From positions 2,282,730 through 2,346,729 of the forward strand of contig CP030887.1 in the NCBI GenBank assembly GCA_006969905.1: DNA of 64,000 bases, read 5' to 3'. A program made the translations under genes and the position numbers. Source of the DNA: Balneolaceae bacterium (GTDB lineage: Bacteria > Bacteroidota > Rhodothermia > Balneolales > Balneolaceae). Shown piece by piece: positions 17,249 through 26,768 of this stretch. The stretch's first letter is position 1, and the number at the start of each line of letters is the position of its first letter. The notes under the pieces were generated by a model. It was not told the DNA's origin. It worked only from the letters and a program-made list of their open reading frames with translations, and did no database searches.

Positions 17249-17815
17249 ATGAAGTTTTTATCAATAATACTATGGGGGTTGTTGTTAAGCTTTTCAGCTT
17301 CTGCACAAAATGGATATGCTCTTTTACTGGACTCAAGTTCAGTGGTCATAAAGGGGACTTCCTCTTTACATGACTGGGAATCTAATGCAGAAGTAATTCA
17401 AGGCACTTCTACACTTACAATAGATGAAACAGGGGCATTAACTACCATTTCTGAGCTTGTATTTAATGTTGAAGTAGAATCTATTAAGAGTGGAAAAAGC
17501 ATCATGGACGGTAAAACGTATGGTGCGTTAAAAGCTAAAAAGCACCCACAGATTCTCTTTTCACTTACAGAAGTAAGCGAAATAACTGCGGATTCCATAT
17601 TCGCAACCGGTGAGCTTACTATTGCCGGAAAAACTAAAACCGTTGAACTGGCCGCTACTTACCTGGTTGGTGAAGACGGTTCCTTAAAAGTTATAGGTTC
17701 TGAAAAGATACTTATGACTGATTACGGGATGAAACCACCCAAAGCCATGTTAGGAACCCTTAAAACCGGTGACGAAGTGGAAGTGGTTTACAATGTGACT
17801 TATCAAAAAAATTAA
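17249..17815 (+). CDS. YceI-family periplasmic lipocalin-like protein
   Basis: The 188-residue protein has a signal peptide (MKFLSIILWGLLLSFSASAQ) and a YceI fold: VIKGTSSLHDWESNAEVIQG, LVFNVEVESIKSGKSIMDGKTYGALKAKKHPQI, ATGELTIAGKTKTVELAATY. YceI proteins bind isoprenoid-like lipids in a beta-barrel. The ending LMTDYGMKPPKAMLGTLKTGDEVEV is the subtype common in Bacteroidota. It lies 25 bases before a porin-like gene, with a second YceI gene convergent after that. Confidence 0.85.
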   Translation: MKFLSIILWGLLLSFSASAQNGYALLLDSSSVVIKGTSSLHDWESNAEVIQGTSTLTIDETGALTTISELVFNVEVESIKSGKSIMDGKTYGALKAKKHPQILFSLTEVSEITADSIFATGELTIAGKTKTVELAATYLVGEDGSLKVIGSEKILMTDYGMKPPKAMLGTLKTGDEVEVVYNVTYQKN

Positions 17816-17840
17816 CCCAAATAACCAAAAAACTACGATC

Positions 17841-19121
17841 ATGAAAGCACTAAACATATATTTATTTTCATTCGTTATGGTTGTGATGATGCTGGCATCC
17901 AGCGTTCACGCACAACAAAGAGACATTGATAACTTCAGAAATCCTGATAAGAGCGGACTCAATGTTTTTGAAGCACCAAAAACTAATAATGTTACTTTTG
18001 ATGGTATCTATGTAAGAGTAGGCGGAGCGAATACACTTCAGTTCCAAGGACTACGGCATGATAACACTGCTGGATCATTACCTGACCTAGAAAGCAACTT
18101 TAATCTTGCTACTTCAAATCTTGATTTTGATGTTGTACTTGCAGATGGATTAAGAATGCATCTCCGCACTTATTTATCTTCTCAACATCATGAAGAAGCA
18201 TGGGTAAAAGGCGGATATTTTCAAGTTGATGGGCTTGATTTCATACAGGAAGGACTACTATCTGGCTTGATGGAAAATCTCCGAATAAAAGTTGGACATA
18301 TGGAAAACAACTACGGAGATACTCATTTCAGAAGAAGTGACAATGGAGCAGCTATTCACAATCCATTTGTAGGGAATTTCATTATGGATTCTTTCACAAC
18401 TGAGGTTGGTGCAGAAGTATATTACTTCATGGATGATTTCTTTGGAATGGTTGGTTTAACTAATGGTAAACTTAATCAAAGTTCGCTAGAACCAGCTATC
18501 GAGGAGAAAGTAAAGCTTTATCTTAAATTAGGTTATGATAGCCAAATCAATGAAGATTTGAGATTCCGGTTGTCAGGTTCTTTAATGAATGGCCCAGAGT
18601 CAGGTTCTCAGTACCTATACTCAGGTGACCGTGCAGGTTCGAGATATTATAATGTTCTCGATGATGACTTTAGAAGTGGTCGATTTAACCCTGATTTTAT
18701 TGTTTCAAGATTTGCACCAGGTGGACCAATAGGTGGCGAGCTTAGAGCCATCATGATAAATCCATTTGTGAAGTTCCAGGGTTTAGAATTCTTTGGTGTA
18801 CTTGAAATGGTTTCTGGTAAAAGAGCGACAGAGACAGATACCAGATCTTTCAACCAGTATGGGGCTGAGTTGATTTATAGACTTGGTGCTAATGAAGATT
18901 TTTATCTCGGTGGACGTTATAACTTGGTTTCTGGTGAGTTAGCTTCTGGTGATGAAATATCTATTGACAGAATAAATGTTGGTGGCGGCTGGTTCTTAAC
19001 ACCAAATGTTCTAACTAAACTTGAATACGTACAGCAAACATACAACGATTATCCTGCTGCAAGCAAGTATGACGGTGGTGAATTTAGCGGTTTTGTTATA
19101 GAAGCAGTAATCAGCTTCTAA
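17841..19121 (+). CDS. Outer-membrane porin-like beta-barrel protein
   Basis: The 426-residue protein has a signal peptide ending in SSVHAQ. The rest alternates polar and hydrophobic residues in strand-like pieces and ends in VIEAVISF, with the terminal Phe used by the BAM complex. Segments such as GLMENLRIKVGHMENNYGDTHFRRSDN resemble phosphate-selective porin O/P-like barrels, but the substrate is unknown. It is probably co-transcribed with the YceI gene before it and is followed by a strong terminator. Confidence 0.65.
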   Translation: MKALNIYLFSFVMVVMMLASSVHAQQRDIDNFRNPDKSGLNVFEAPKTNNVTFDGIYVRVGGANTLQFQGLRHDNTAGSLPDLESNFNLATSNLDFDVVLADGLRMHLRTYLSSQHHEEAWVKGGYFQVDGLDFIQEGLLSGLMENLRIKVGHMENNYGDTHFRRSDNGAAIHNPFVGNFIMDSFTTEVGAEVYYFMDDFFGMVGLTNGKLNQSSLEPAIEEKVKLYLKLGYDSQINEDLRFRLSGSLMNGPESGSQYLYSGDRAGSRYYNVLDDDFRSGRFNPDFIVSRFAPGGPIGGELRAIMINPFVKFQGLEFFGVLEMVSGKRATETDTRSFNQYGAELIYRLGANEDFYLGGRYNLVSGELASGDEISIDRINVGGGWFLTPNVLTKLEYVQQTYNDYPAASKYDGGEFSGFVIEAVISF

Positions 19122-19137
19122 TACTAACCCCCTCAAG

Positions 19138-19170
19138 GAAAAGGCGGATGGTGAAACATCCGCTTTTTTT
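19138..19170 (+). terminator. Intrinsic terminator after the porin-like gene
   Basis: A 7-base GC-rich stem (gcggatg 19144-19150 with catccgc 19157-19163) is followed by seven T. It lies between convergent genes. Confidence 0.8.
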
Positions 19171-19762
19171 ATGCCTGTATAACTTGCAGGGTAAAACTGA
19201 TTTTAAGCCGGTCACGAACTTTTATCAGCCCAAACAAGGCGGTGGGTGGTTCAAGGCCAAAATCAGACATCTGAACGTTTTGCTCCCCAAAAACCCTGAT
19301 CAAACCACCTTCTAAGGATACATCTTTAAGTTGTACATCATAGATATTAGTAACCCCGGCCAATTCGATGGATACACTGGCTTTATCAGGGATACCGTTT
19401 ATCGCAGATACCTGGAGAACTTCGATGTGGATATTAGGATACTCTTTACTTTTTAATGTGTTTCTAAAGTCCCGGTTAATCCCCCGCTTTCCACAATCAA
19501 ATGATTCAACTACAAGTTCGAGCCGGTCTCCCTGTATATTGGCAAAAGCTTCTGTTATTTCTACCTGGTGGGATAGTGTATCAGATTCAAGTTCTTCTTC
19601 ATACACACATTCAAAATCATTCACATTTGATGTTCCGTTAATTCTTAACTTACTCTCATTAAGAATCACAGACTGAACCGTAGACCTTTCTTGCGCCATA
19701 CTAAGTACCGGCCATAAAAAAAACATTATAAGAATGGGAATACAGAACCTGTTTCTTGACAT
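19169..19762 (-). CDS. Second YceI-family exported protein
   Basis: The ATG at 19762 gives MSRNRFCIPILIMFFLWPVLSMAQ, a clear signal peptide, and a 197-residue product; the open frame upstream overlaps the divergent hisN-like gene and is not needed. The YceI fold is weaker than at 17249 but visible: LRINGTSNVNDFECVYEEEL, LVVESFDCGKRGINRDFRNTLKSKEYPNIHIEV, MSDFGLEPPTALFGLIKVRDRLKISFTL. It has conserved Cys in the middle that the first copy lacks. Confidence 0.8.
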   Translation of the reverse strand: MSRNRFCIPILIMFFLWPVLSMAQERSTVQSVILNESKLRINGTSNVNDFECVYEEELESDTLSHQVEITEAFANIQGDRLELVVESFDCGKRGINRDFRNTLKSKEYPNIHIEVLQVSAINGIPDKASVSIELAGVTNIYDVQLKDVSLEGGLIRVFGEQNVQMSDFGLEPPTALFGLIKVRDRLKISFTLQVIQA

Positions 19763-19817
19763 AGTAGAATAAATGGGGCGTGAATGTGAATAAGTCTTTA
19801 CCAAAATAAGTAAAACA

Positions 19818-20594
19818 ATGACTGACATCAAAGAGCTATTACAAGCAGCAACAGAGATTGCAAAAATCGGGGGAGAACATACCCTGAAATACTTCAAAAA
19901 GGATTTTGAAGTGATCAGTAAAGCGGATGACTCCCCTGTTACCATCGCTGATCGTGAAACTGAGAAAGTTATAAGAAAAGAAATACAAAAAAGGTTCCCT
20001 GATCACGGTATTATCGGAGAAGAATATGGAAGAACTAATCAGGAAAGTCCCGTTCAGTGGGTGTTGGACCCTATTGATGGCACCAAATCTTTTATTCACG
20101 GGATCCCGTTTTATACTACCCTTGTTGGAGTAATGATTAACAATGAGCCTGTGGTGGGCATAATCAATGCCCCTGCATTGGATGAACTTTGTGCAGCAGC
20201 TATCGGGGAAGGAGCCACCCTAAACGGGACTCCTTGTAAGATGAGAAATGTGAAAAATCTTTCTGAGGTTACTTTCCTTGTAACCGAGATCAACCATTTC
20301 AGGACTATGGGATACGGGGAAATGTTTCAGGAACTTTTGGATGAAACGAAAATACACCGTACATGGGGCGATGCATACGGACACATGATGGTTGCTGTTG
20401 GGAGAGCTGACCTTATGTTCGATCCGGAGTTGCACATCTGGGATGCTGCGGCTCTTTTACCCATCATGAAAGAGTCGGGAGGTATTTTTAGTGATATGGA
20501 TGGGAGTGAAACTATTCATTCCGGCAACGGTTTTTCTACTAACAAACAGTTATTTCCACAAATAAAAGCAATATTGGACAAGCACAAAAAATGA
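19818..20594 (+). CDS. hisN: Inositol-monophosphatase-family phosphatase, probably histidinol-phosphatase
   Basis: The 258-residue metal-dependent phosphatase shows DSPVTIADRETE, GEEYG, and WVLDPIDGTKSFIHGIPFY (metal-binding DPxDGT), then WDAAALLPIMKESGG near the C-terminus. TWGDAYGHMMVAVGRADLMFDPELHIWD matches the HisN-type histidinol-phosphatase branch better than inositol or CysQ branches. No other his genes are present, so the substrate is an inference. Its stop overlaps the next start (ATGA). Confidence 0.75.
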   Translation: MTDIKELLQAATEIAKIGGEHTLKYFKKDFEVISKADDSPVTIADRETEKVIRKEIQKRFPDHGIIGEEYGRTNQESPVQWVLDPIDGTKSFIHGIPFYTTLVGVMINNEPVVGIINAPALDELCAAAIGEGATLNGTPCKMRNVKNLSEVTFLVTEINHFRTMGYGEMFQELLDETKIHRTWGDAYGHMMVAVGRADLMFDPELHIWDAAALLPIMKESGGIFSDMDGSETIHSGNGFSTNKQLFPQIKAILDKHKK

Positions 20595-22885
20595 TTAAGC
20601 ACCTGGCATTAAAGCTATTTTCTTTCTTACTTATTTTTATAACTCAATTCCAGAATTGTGACTTTAATCTCAATTTCGGGATGACTGAGTTTGAGTATGA
20701 TCAATATCCTTCTATTCCTTTTGAATTCGAAAAGCTCAGCCTTGAGGCTACGTTAGAGCCTGATCAAAACCTGATTAAAGGAGTAGCAGGTTATACTATG
20801 AAGATAAAGGCTCCGGTTCAGGATCAGTTGGTTCTGCATACTGCTGCCCTGGAGATTGATGGGGTTACTTTAAATAATGCTGAAATTGGGTTTTTGATTA
20901 AAGCAGATTCTTTAATCATTCCTTTGGAGGATTCACTGGAAGCAGAACAAGAAGTGCAGCTTGCTATTACCTGGCAGGCACAATCCATTTTTGGTACCCA
21001 TAAAGATAGATTTGGAACTATGTGGGCAGGGCTGAATCCACTGGCTCTCAGGCATTGGTTACCGGTTTATGATCATCCAAGTGTTGAAACAGTGGTAGAA
21101 GCTGAATTCATAATTCCGGCAGATTTAAGTATTACTTTTAATGGTAATAAACTGGCAGATGAGCTTCTATCAACCGAACAAAAAAGAGTACGTTGGGAAA
21201 CTTCAACCCCTGTACCTGTGACGGGTCTTAGTTTCGTTTTAGGTAATTTTGTTCACCAAGAGGCTATGGCAGGTACAAAAAAGATCCGGGTATATGGAGC
21301 AGAAGAAATCATAAATCAGGAAGAAATAAGTGCACTTCTTGCCGAAGCCATACAAACGAAACGCTCAGTAGAGAACGCACTTTCTTTTGAATTTCCATAT
21401 GAGTCACTAAATATCATAGTATTGGAAGATAGTTACTGGGACGAAATCCAGAGCGGGGCAGGTATCATTTATTTATATAAAAACCTTGGAAACCTTTCTG
21501 CCCAATTGAAAAGAGGTATATATGGCCAATGGTTTGGGCAATACCAGCGCATTCGGGATTTTGAATATGGTATGCTATACCAGGAACTGTTGAAAACAGC
21601 ACTGCATTATTCTGTATATGATGAATCAGCACTTCTTGTGATTGATGAGGAAGACCCCCACATTAGTTCGTTTATTTGGAATGAGCTGCAAAATGGTTTC
21701 AAAAACCAGGATCCGTTTTTCCGCAAAACTATTACCGGCTCTTTAGAACCATTAATCAAGAGTAATAAGGGATTAATGAATGATACTTTCTATACAGATT
21801 TCTGGTATGCTCAAACAGGTCTAAATTGGAAGGAAATGGATATTTGGGGAAGCCAGGACCCGGATGTTGATCCTGATCCGGCAAGCCCGGAATATTCCTT
21901 ATCAGCCGATTACGATGAAGTTGATTCCAAAGTAGTTTTTGCTTTTGAACACATAAACGGAGATAGTTCAACCTTATCAGGGTTAAATGCAGTCATCTAT
22001 ACGATGGAAGATTCTACAACTCAGAGAATTTCATTTACCGGGCAAAATGACAGGGTACAAATTGATGTGCCTATGAATGTTGAATATGTAGCTTTGAACT
22101 CTGGTGTCACAGCTATAGACCAGATTCAAGTGGAGCGTTTTCCTCTTTTCTTTTTATTGAATCAACTTAGAAGCAACAATATAAAAGACCGTGAAACAGC
22201 AGCAAGGCTATTGCAATTTCATACTGATAATCCCGATCTGCAATTGGCATTACGTGATGCTTTAGAATCTGAAACCAATGCTATTGTAAAAGCACGATTA
22301 TTGGAAACATTTGGACTCTTTACGAAAGGTGCATCAGGAACTGAACAAGTGTTTCTCCAGGAACTGAATAATGAGTCTGAAGCTATCCAGATAGGAGTTA
22401 TAAAGTCACTATCAGCTTATCAGGGAAATGAAATGGTTCAAGGGTCTATCAGGAATAAGGCAATACGAACTGAAAATCGCTTAGTGTTTGATGAAGCCTT
22501 GAAATCCTACAAAAAGATAAGCTCAGATCAAGAGCTAGTTTCATTAGCATCAACACTTCTTCAGGCCGATCCTACAGGTGTAAAGACTTTTGAAGCATTA
22601 AAGATGTCTGTCGACTTAGATTCAACCTACAGGTCTTTCGAACTTCTGCAACAGCTTTCTGGTAGTGAATTTCCACCTAAAACCCGCTTCCAATCCATTT
22701 CTTTGCTGCTGGATCATATAAACAAGATTGAAAACAGGACATCACTTTTTGAAGCCTGGCTAATGGATTTCGATCCAAGAATACGTTTTACTGCAATGAG
22801 TGGAATTGATTTATTATCGAAAGAGGATTCTGAACAATTACTGGAACTTGTAGATCAGAATAAGGCTGATTTCAGATTTGAATAA
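20591..22885 (+). CDS. M1 aminopeptidase-like protein without the zinc motif
   Basis: The 764-residue protein begins with a hydrophobic signal and a possible lipobox (LIFITQFQNCDF). The N-terminal beta-domain and the middle region follow the M1 (aminopeptidase N) plan, for example GLNPLALRHWLPVYDHPSVETVVEAEFIIPADLSITFNG. Where HExxH followed by WFG should stand, it reads RGIYGQWFGQY, and the GAMEN-like site reads SGAGIIYL. The zinc ligands are therefore lost and it is probably not an active peptidase. The C-terminal 250 residues are HEAT-like helices. It is coupled by ATGA to the hisN-like gene. Confidence 0.7.
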   Translation: MIKHLALKLFSFLLIFITQFQNCDFNLNFGMTEFEYDQYPSIPFEFEKLSLEATLEPDQNLIKGVAGYTMKIKAPVQDQLVLHTAALEIDGVTLNNAEIGFLIKADSLIIPLEDSLEAEQEVQLAITWQAQSIFGTHKDRFGTMWAGLNPLALRHWLPVYDHPSVETVVEAEFIIPADLSITFNGNKLADELLSTEQKRVRWETSTPVPVTGLSFVLGNFVHQEAMAGTKKIRVYGAEEIINQEEISALLAEAIQTKRSVENALSFEFPYESLNIIVLEDSYWDEIQSGAGIIYLYKNLGNLSAQLKRGIYGQWFGQYQRIRDFEYGMLYQELLKTALHYSVYDESALLVIDEEDPHISSFIWNELQNGFKNQDPFFRKTITGSLEPLIKSNKGLMNDTFYTDFWYAQTGLNWKEMDIWGSQDPDVDPDPASPEYSLSADYDEVDSKVVFAFEHINGDSSTLSGLNAVIYTMEDSTTQRISFTGQNDRVQIDVPMNVEYVALNSGVTAIDQIQVERFPLFFLLNQLRSNNIKDRETAARLLQFHTDNPDLQLALRDALESETNAIVKARLLETFGLFTKGASGTEQVFLQELNNESEAIQIGVIKSLSAYQGNEMVQGSIRNKAIRTENRLVFDEALKSYKKISSDQELVSLASTLLQADPTGVKTFEALKMSVDLDSTYRSFELLQQLSGSEFPPKTRFQSISLLLDHINKIENRTSLFEAWLMDFDPRIRFTAMSGIDLLSKEDSEQLLELVDQNKADFRFE

Positions 22886-22935
22886 TTTAAAAGAAAAGCC
22901 CCGCACATAATTATGTGCGGGGCTTTTCTTTTAAA
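22886..22935. terminator. Perfect bidirectional terminator between convergent genes
   Basis: This is a perfect inverted repeat with 25-base arms centred between 22910 and 22911. The GC core is gccccgcacataa, flanked by A runs on one side and T runs on the other, so it can stop transcription from both strands: the M1-like gene on + and the ABC operon on -. Confidence 0.92.
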
Positions 22936-22949
22936 AGGGTAGAGGAATT

Positions 22950-24260
22950 TTAGCCTTGTTTTACCCACTTCAGTAAGTCTCCCCAGGTGGCTTTTTTGCC
23001 ATACATGAGAATGCCTACCCGGTAGATTTTAGCGCTTAACCACATTACTCCAAAAAAGGTAACAACGAGTGCAACCAGTGAAGCCAATATCTCCCAGAAC
23101 GGTACATCCGTAACGGTAATTCTCGTAATCATGTTGATAGGTGACGTAAGAGGGAAAATAGAGGCAAAAACGGAAAGGCTCGAATCAGGATCAACCATCA
23201 CCCGTGTATTCATGAAATAACCGAGCATAATAGGAATCATAAGTATGGGCATGAATTGCTGGGTATCTTGCTCCGAGTCTACTGCTGATCCCACTGCAGC
23301 AAATAATGCAGCATACATGAAGAAGCCAAGAATGAAAAACAGGAAGAAGTATACAAAGATCATAGGATCAACAGATAGAACTTCAAGAGAAGAGGGGTCA
23401 AAGCCTGCTTCCTGTGCTGCCTGGTTAATTTCCTGAGAATCGGCTAGTTCTGTTAATTGATCTTGCATCAGTAATCCTGCTACCGGGACAGCAGCAATGG
23501 AAATTCCAATATACATAACCACCCAAATAGCGAACTGTGTGAATCCTAATAAGCAAACTCCTACTACTTTGCCAACTAAAAGCTCCATAGGCTTAACAGA
23601 AGAGGTTATTACTTCCACAATCCTGTTAGTCTTTTCTTCAATCACACTTCGCATCAGAATAGCCCCGTAACCGAACAGCCCTATAAATATCAAAAGCCCG
23701 AGAACAAATCCCAGCGCGGAAAGGAATCCTGCTTTATCATCCTCAGTTTCACCTTCTGCACTTAGCTTACGAGAATCTAATCCAGGCCTTCTTTCGAATA
23801 GTTCTTTTATTTCGTTGCTTACATTTGCCCTGTTAAGGCGCTCTTCCTGAATAACTTCTCTTAAGTCACTCCTAACACTTCCGGTAAAGGCAAGCCCTCC
23901 ACTACCGCTATAAATGAGTTCTGCATTTTCATTGGTTTCGATGTGTTTTTCCTGGAGCAGGAGGTAAGCATCCAATTCTTCACGGAGAACCATAGCCTTA
24001 ACGCTATCAATAGGTATGGCAGTAACATTTGAATAGCGCTCTTCATTGAGTTCTATCATCCGTTCAACCAATACTCCTGTTTCATCAAAAACACCTACAC
24101 TTTTCTTAGTATCTGTTTCACTTGTCATAAGCCAAACCATAAGAGCCCCAACTCCCAGGAGTGCGATTGGAGTCAGTATCGTAGACAGAATAAATGATTT
24201 TGCCCTTACCCGGGTAAGGTATTCACGTTTTAATACCAGTAATACTTTTCCGAAATCCAT
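22950..24260 (-). CDS. ABC-2-type transporter permease, NatB-like
   Basis: The 436-residue membrane protein starts with KREYLTRVRAKSFILSTILTPIALLGVGALMVW, the first helix of ABC-2 exporters. It has a large extracytoplasmic domain (about 45-175) and a cluster of five or six helices in the C-terminal half. The segment MRSVIEEKTNRIVEVITSSVKPMELLVGKVVGV is the family signature of NatB/YhaP-type exporters. It shares one base with the ATPase gene upstream, forming an operon. Sodium or drug export is possible; the substrate is unknown. Confidence 0.85.
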   Translation of the reverse strand: MDFGKVLLVLKREYLTRVRAKSFILSTILTPIALLGVGALMVWLMTSETDTKKSVGVFDETGVLVERMIELNEERYSNVTAIPIDSVKAMVLREELDAYLLLQEKHIETNENAELIYSGSGGLAFTGSVRSDLREVIQEERLNRANVSNEIKELFERRPGLDSRKLSAEGETEDDKAGFLSALGFVLGLLIFIGLFGYGAILMRSVIEEKTNRIVEVITSSVKPMELLVGKVVGVCLLGFTQFAIWVVMYIGISIAAVPVAGLLMQDQLTELADSQEINQAAQEAGFDPSSLEVLSVDPMIFVYFFLFFILGFFMYAALFAAVGSAVDSEQDTQQFMPILMIPIMLGYFMNTRVMVDPDSSLSVFASIFPLTSPINMITRITVTDVPFWEILASLVALVVTFFGVMWLSAKIYRVGILMYGKKATWGDLLKWVKQG

Positions 24261-25180
24261 TATTGAACCTCCTGGTTTTTAATATTGTCTTCCCCAACAG
24301 TAGAAATGAATATTTCATTAAGGGAAGGTTCAACCCGTTCGAATTTATGTATTTCAGCATGCTCTATTGCCAGTTTTAATATATCCTGCATGTTTTGTCC
24401 GTTAAGTACCCGTATTTCTGCAAAGTTTGTAGACCTGTTATTAATGCGTACGTCTGTAAGTTTATCAAGAAATGCTCCGTCGCCTTCAAACTCAAGGTTA
24501 ATGGTATTTTGCCCAAACGATGCCTTTACTTCCCGAAGTTTTCCTTCGAGAACTGCTTTACCGTTGTTAAAGAGGCAGATATCATCACACATTTGCTCTA
24601 CCTGTTCCATACGGTGAGTTGAGAAAAGGATGGTTTTACCCATCTCTTTAAGTTCAATAATTACTTCTTTAAGTAATTCACTGTTAATAGGATCCAGCCC
24701 GCTAAAAGGTTCGTCAAAAATATAGATATCCGGGTTATGTGCTATAGTGGCAATGAACTGTATTTTTTGGGACATCCCTTTCGAAAGCTCACTAATTTCT
24801 TTTTTGAGCCAGTCGGCAGCTTCAAAACGCTCCAGCCAGTGGTGAATAGCTTTTCTGGCATCTTTCGCAGCCATGCCTTTTAGTTGAGTCAGATACATCA
24901 GTTGCTCTTCAACTTTCATCTTTTTATAAAGCCCGCGTTCTTCCGGCATGTACCCTATCATTTTTTGAGTAACTGGGCCAACCTCAACATCATTAATGTA
25001 GATATTACCGACATCGGGAGTCAGAATATGGTTAATCATACGGATGGTCGTAGTTTTACCGGCCCCGTTCGGGCCAAGAAGGCCAAAAATCCTTCCTTTT
25101 TCTACATTAAAACTTACATCATCGACTGCATGGGTTTTCCCAAATGTCTTCCTGATGTTTTGAACTTTTATTACGCTCAT
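24260..25180 (-). CDS. ABC transporter ATP-binding protein, NatA-like
   Basis: The 306-residue protein has the ABC ATPase motifs: Walker A GPNGAGKTTT (about 35), Q-loop region MIGYMPEERGLYKKM, signature ELSKGMSQK, Walker B IYIFDEPFSGLDP and the switch His in LFSTHRMEQ. The C-terminal 80 residues are the DUF4162-like extension of NatA/CcmA-type exporters. It is the partner of the permease immediately downstream. Confidence 0.9.
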   Translation of the reverse strand: MSVIKVQNIRKTFGKTHAVDDVSFNVEKGRIFGLLGPNGAGKTTTIRMINHILTPDVGNIYINDVEVGPVTQKMIGYMPEERGLYKKMKVEEQLMYLTQLKGMAAKDARKAIHHWLERFEAADWLKKEISELSKGMSQKIQFIATIAHNPDIYIFDEPFSGLDPINSELLKEVIIELKEMGKTILFSTHRMEQVEQMCDDICLFNNGKAVLEGKLREVKASFGQNTINLEFEGDGAFLDKLTDVRINNRSTNFAEIRVLNGQNMQDILKLAIEHAEIHKFERVEPSLNEIFISTVGEDNIKNQEVQ

Positions 25181-25319
25181 AATACCCTGAATTAGTTGCT
25201 TTAAGGAATCGTAAATCTTTCAATAAATCGAAGAATTGCATTGCAACAACCCTAAAGATTTCTTATTTGTTAGTCGCAACAAACTACGCTTTTATTACAG
25301 TCCAGTTTCAAAAAAATTC

Positions 25320-26768
25320 ATGGAAATTATTCATCTCAGTGCAGAGTGTTATCCGGTAGCTAAGGTTGGAGGGTTGGCTGATGTTGTTGGCTCTCTGCCA
25401 AAATATTTAAACCAGCAGGAGCAAAACTGTAAGGTTGTAATGCCTAAATATGGGAATCATTGGCTGGAAACCCACTTTTTCGAGGAAGTTTACTCTGGTT
25501 CATTTTTAATGGCAGGTATTGATACAAAGTACTCCGTTCAACAACTAGTAAAGCATGATCTTGGTTTTCCTCTTTTTGCGATTGATATACCAGGTAGGTT
25601 TGACAGGCCGGGAGTATATATCGATCCCTGGTCAAGCAATGTCTATTGGGATGAACGGGAGCGTTCAGTGAGCTTTCAAATTGCTGCTTTGGAATGGATT
25701 AATCATTTTGAAAATAAACCAGATGTTGTTCATTGCCATGACCATCATACGGGTTTGGTTCCCTTTATGATGACCAATTGTAATCGTTTTAAAGAGCTTT
25801 CATCAATTCCAACAATTATTACCGTTCATAATGCTGAATATCATGGCAGGTATGATATGAACAGTTACCAGTTATTACCGGCTTTCAGTTTTAATAATAT
25901 CGGGCTATTGGATTGGGATGGAAGCTTAAACTCCCTTGCTTCTGCATTGAAATGCGCATGGAAAATTACCACCGTTTCTGAAAACTACATGAAAGAACTG
26001 GCTGACAACAGCAATGGATTAGAGGCTTTATTCAGGCAAGAATCAGATAAATCAACAGGCATTATTAATGGAATTGATAATGAAGTCTGGGATCCTTCAA
26101 CGGATGAATTGCTTGCAGTTAATTATAGCTTTAGAAATCGAAAAAAAGGAAAGCAGGCAAACAAAGAAGTTTTATGCAAAGAGTTTGGTTTAAACCCGGA
26201 ACTTCCCACTATTGCTTTTATAGGCAGGCTGGTACGTGAAAAGGGTGCTGATTTACTTCCGGACTTATTTAAGATATTTATGCATTCGGAGAAGGAAGTG
26301 AATTTTGTGCTTTTAGGGACAGGAGATCCTGCACTTCACGATATTTTTTCAAGAATGAGAAGTGACCATGTGGGATTTTTCGATGCTACATTGGAATACA
26401 ATGAAAAGCTGGCACACCAGATTTACGCAGGCTCAGATTTCATTCTCATGCCATCGCGGGTTGAGCCATGCGGGCTTAACCAAATGTTTGCAATGAGGTA
26501 CGGTACTATTCCAATTGTTAGGGCAGTAGGTGGACTAAAGGATACCGTAATAGACATTGTCGAGGAAAACGGGTATGGTATATGTTTTGATGAATTTAAT
26601 CTTTTAGAAGCCGAATATGCCATAAATCGAGCTATCGACCTGTATAGCAATAAAACTAAACATGCGGAGGCATTGTCAAAAGTTATGAAACTGGACTTCT
26701 CATGGAACAGGTCAGCCAAAGAATACATTACACTATACAAAGACTTAAAAGAAAGAGCGAAAGCATGA
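25320..26768 (+). CDS. glgA: Glycogen synthase
   Basis: The enzyme transfers glucose from ADP-glucose to growing glycogen. I chose the ATG at 25320 (MEIIHLSAECYPVAKVGGLADVVGSLPK) because the KxGGLxDV ADP-glucose motif sits about 15 residues from the start in GT5 enzymes; the 28 extra upstream residues are not typical. The C-terminal domain has IAFIGRLVREKGADLL and MPSRVEPCGLNQMFAMRYGTIPIVRAVGGLKDTV. The length is 482 residues. Its stop overlaps the start of glgC, which makes the substrate. Confidence 0.92.
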   Translation: MEIIHLSAECYPVAKVGGLADVVGSLPKYLNQQEQNCKVVMPKYGNHWLETHFFEEVYSGSFLMAGIDTKYSVQQLVKHDLGFPLFAIDIPGRFDRPGVYIDPWSSNVYWDERERSVSFQIAALEWINHFENKPDVVHCHDHHTGLVPFMMTNCNRFKELSSIPTIITVHNAEYHGRYDMNSYQLLPAFSFNNIGLLDWDGSLNSLASALKCAWKITTVSENYMKELADNSNGLEALFRQESDKSTGIINGIDNEVWDPSTDELLAVNYSFRNRKKGKQANKEVLCKEFGLNPELPTIAFIGRLVREKGADLLPDLFKIFMHSEKEVNFVLLGTGDPALHDIFSRMRSDHVGFFDATLEYNEKLAHQIYAGSDFILMPSRVEPCGLNQMFAMRYGTIPIVRAVGGLKDTVIDIVEENGYGICFDEFNLLEAEYAINRAIDLYSNKTKHAEALSKVMKLDFSWNRSAKEYITLYKDLKERAKA

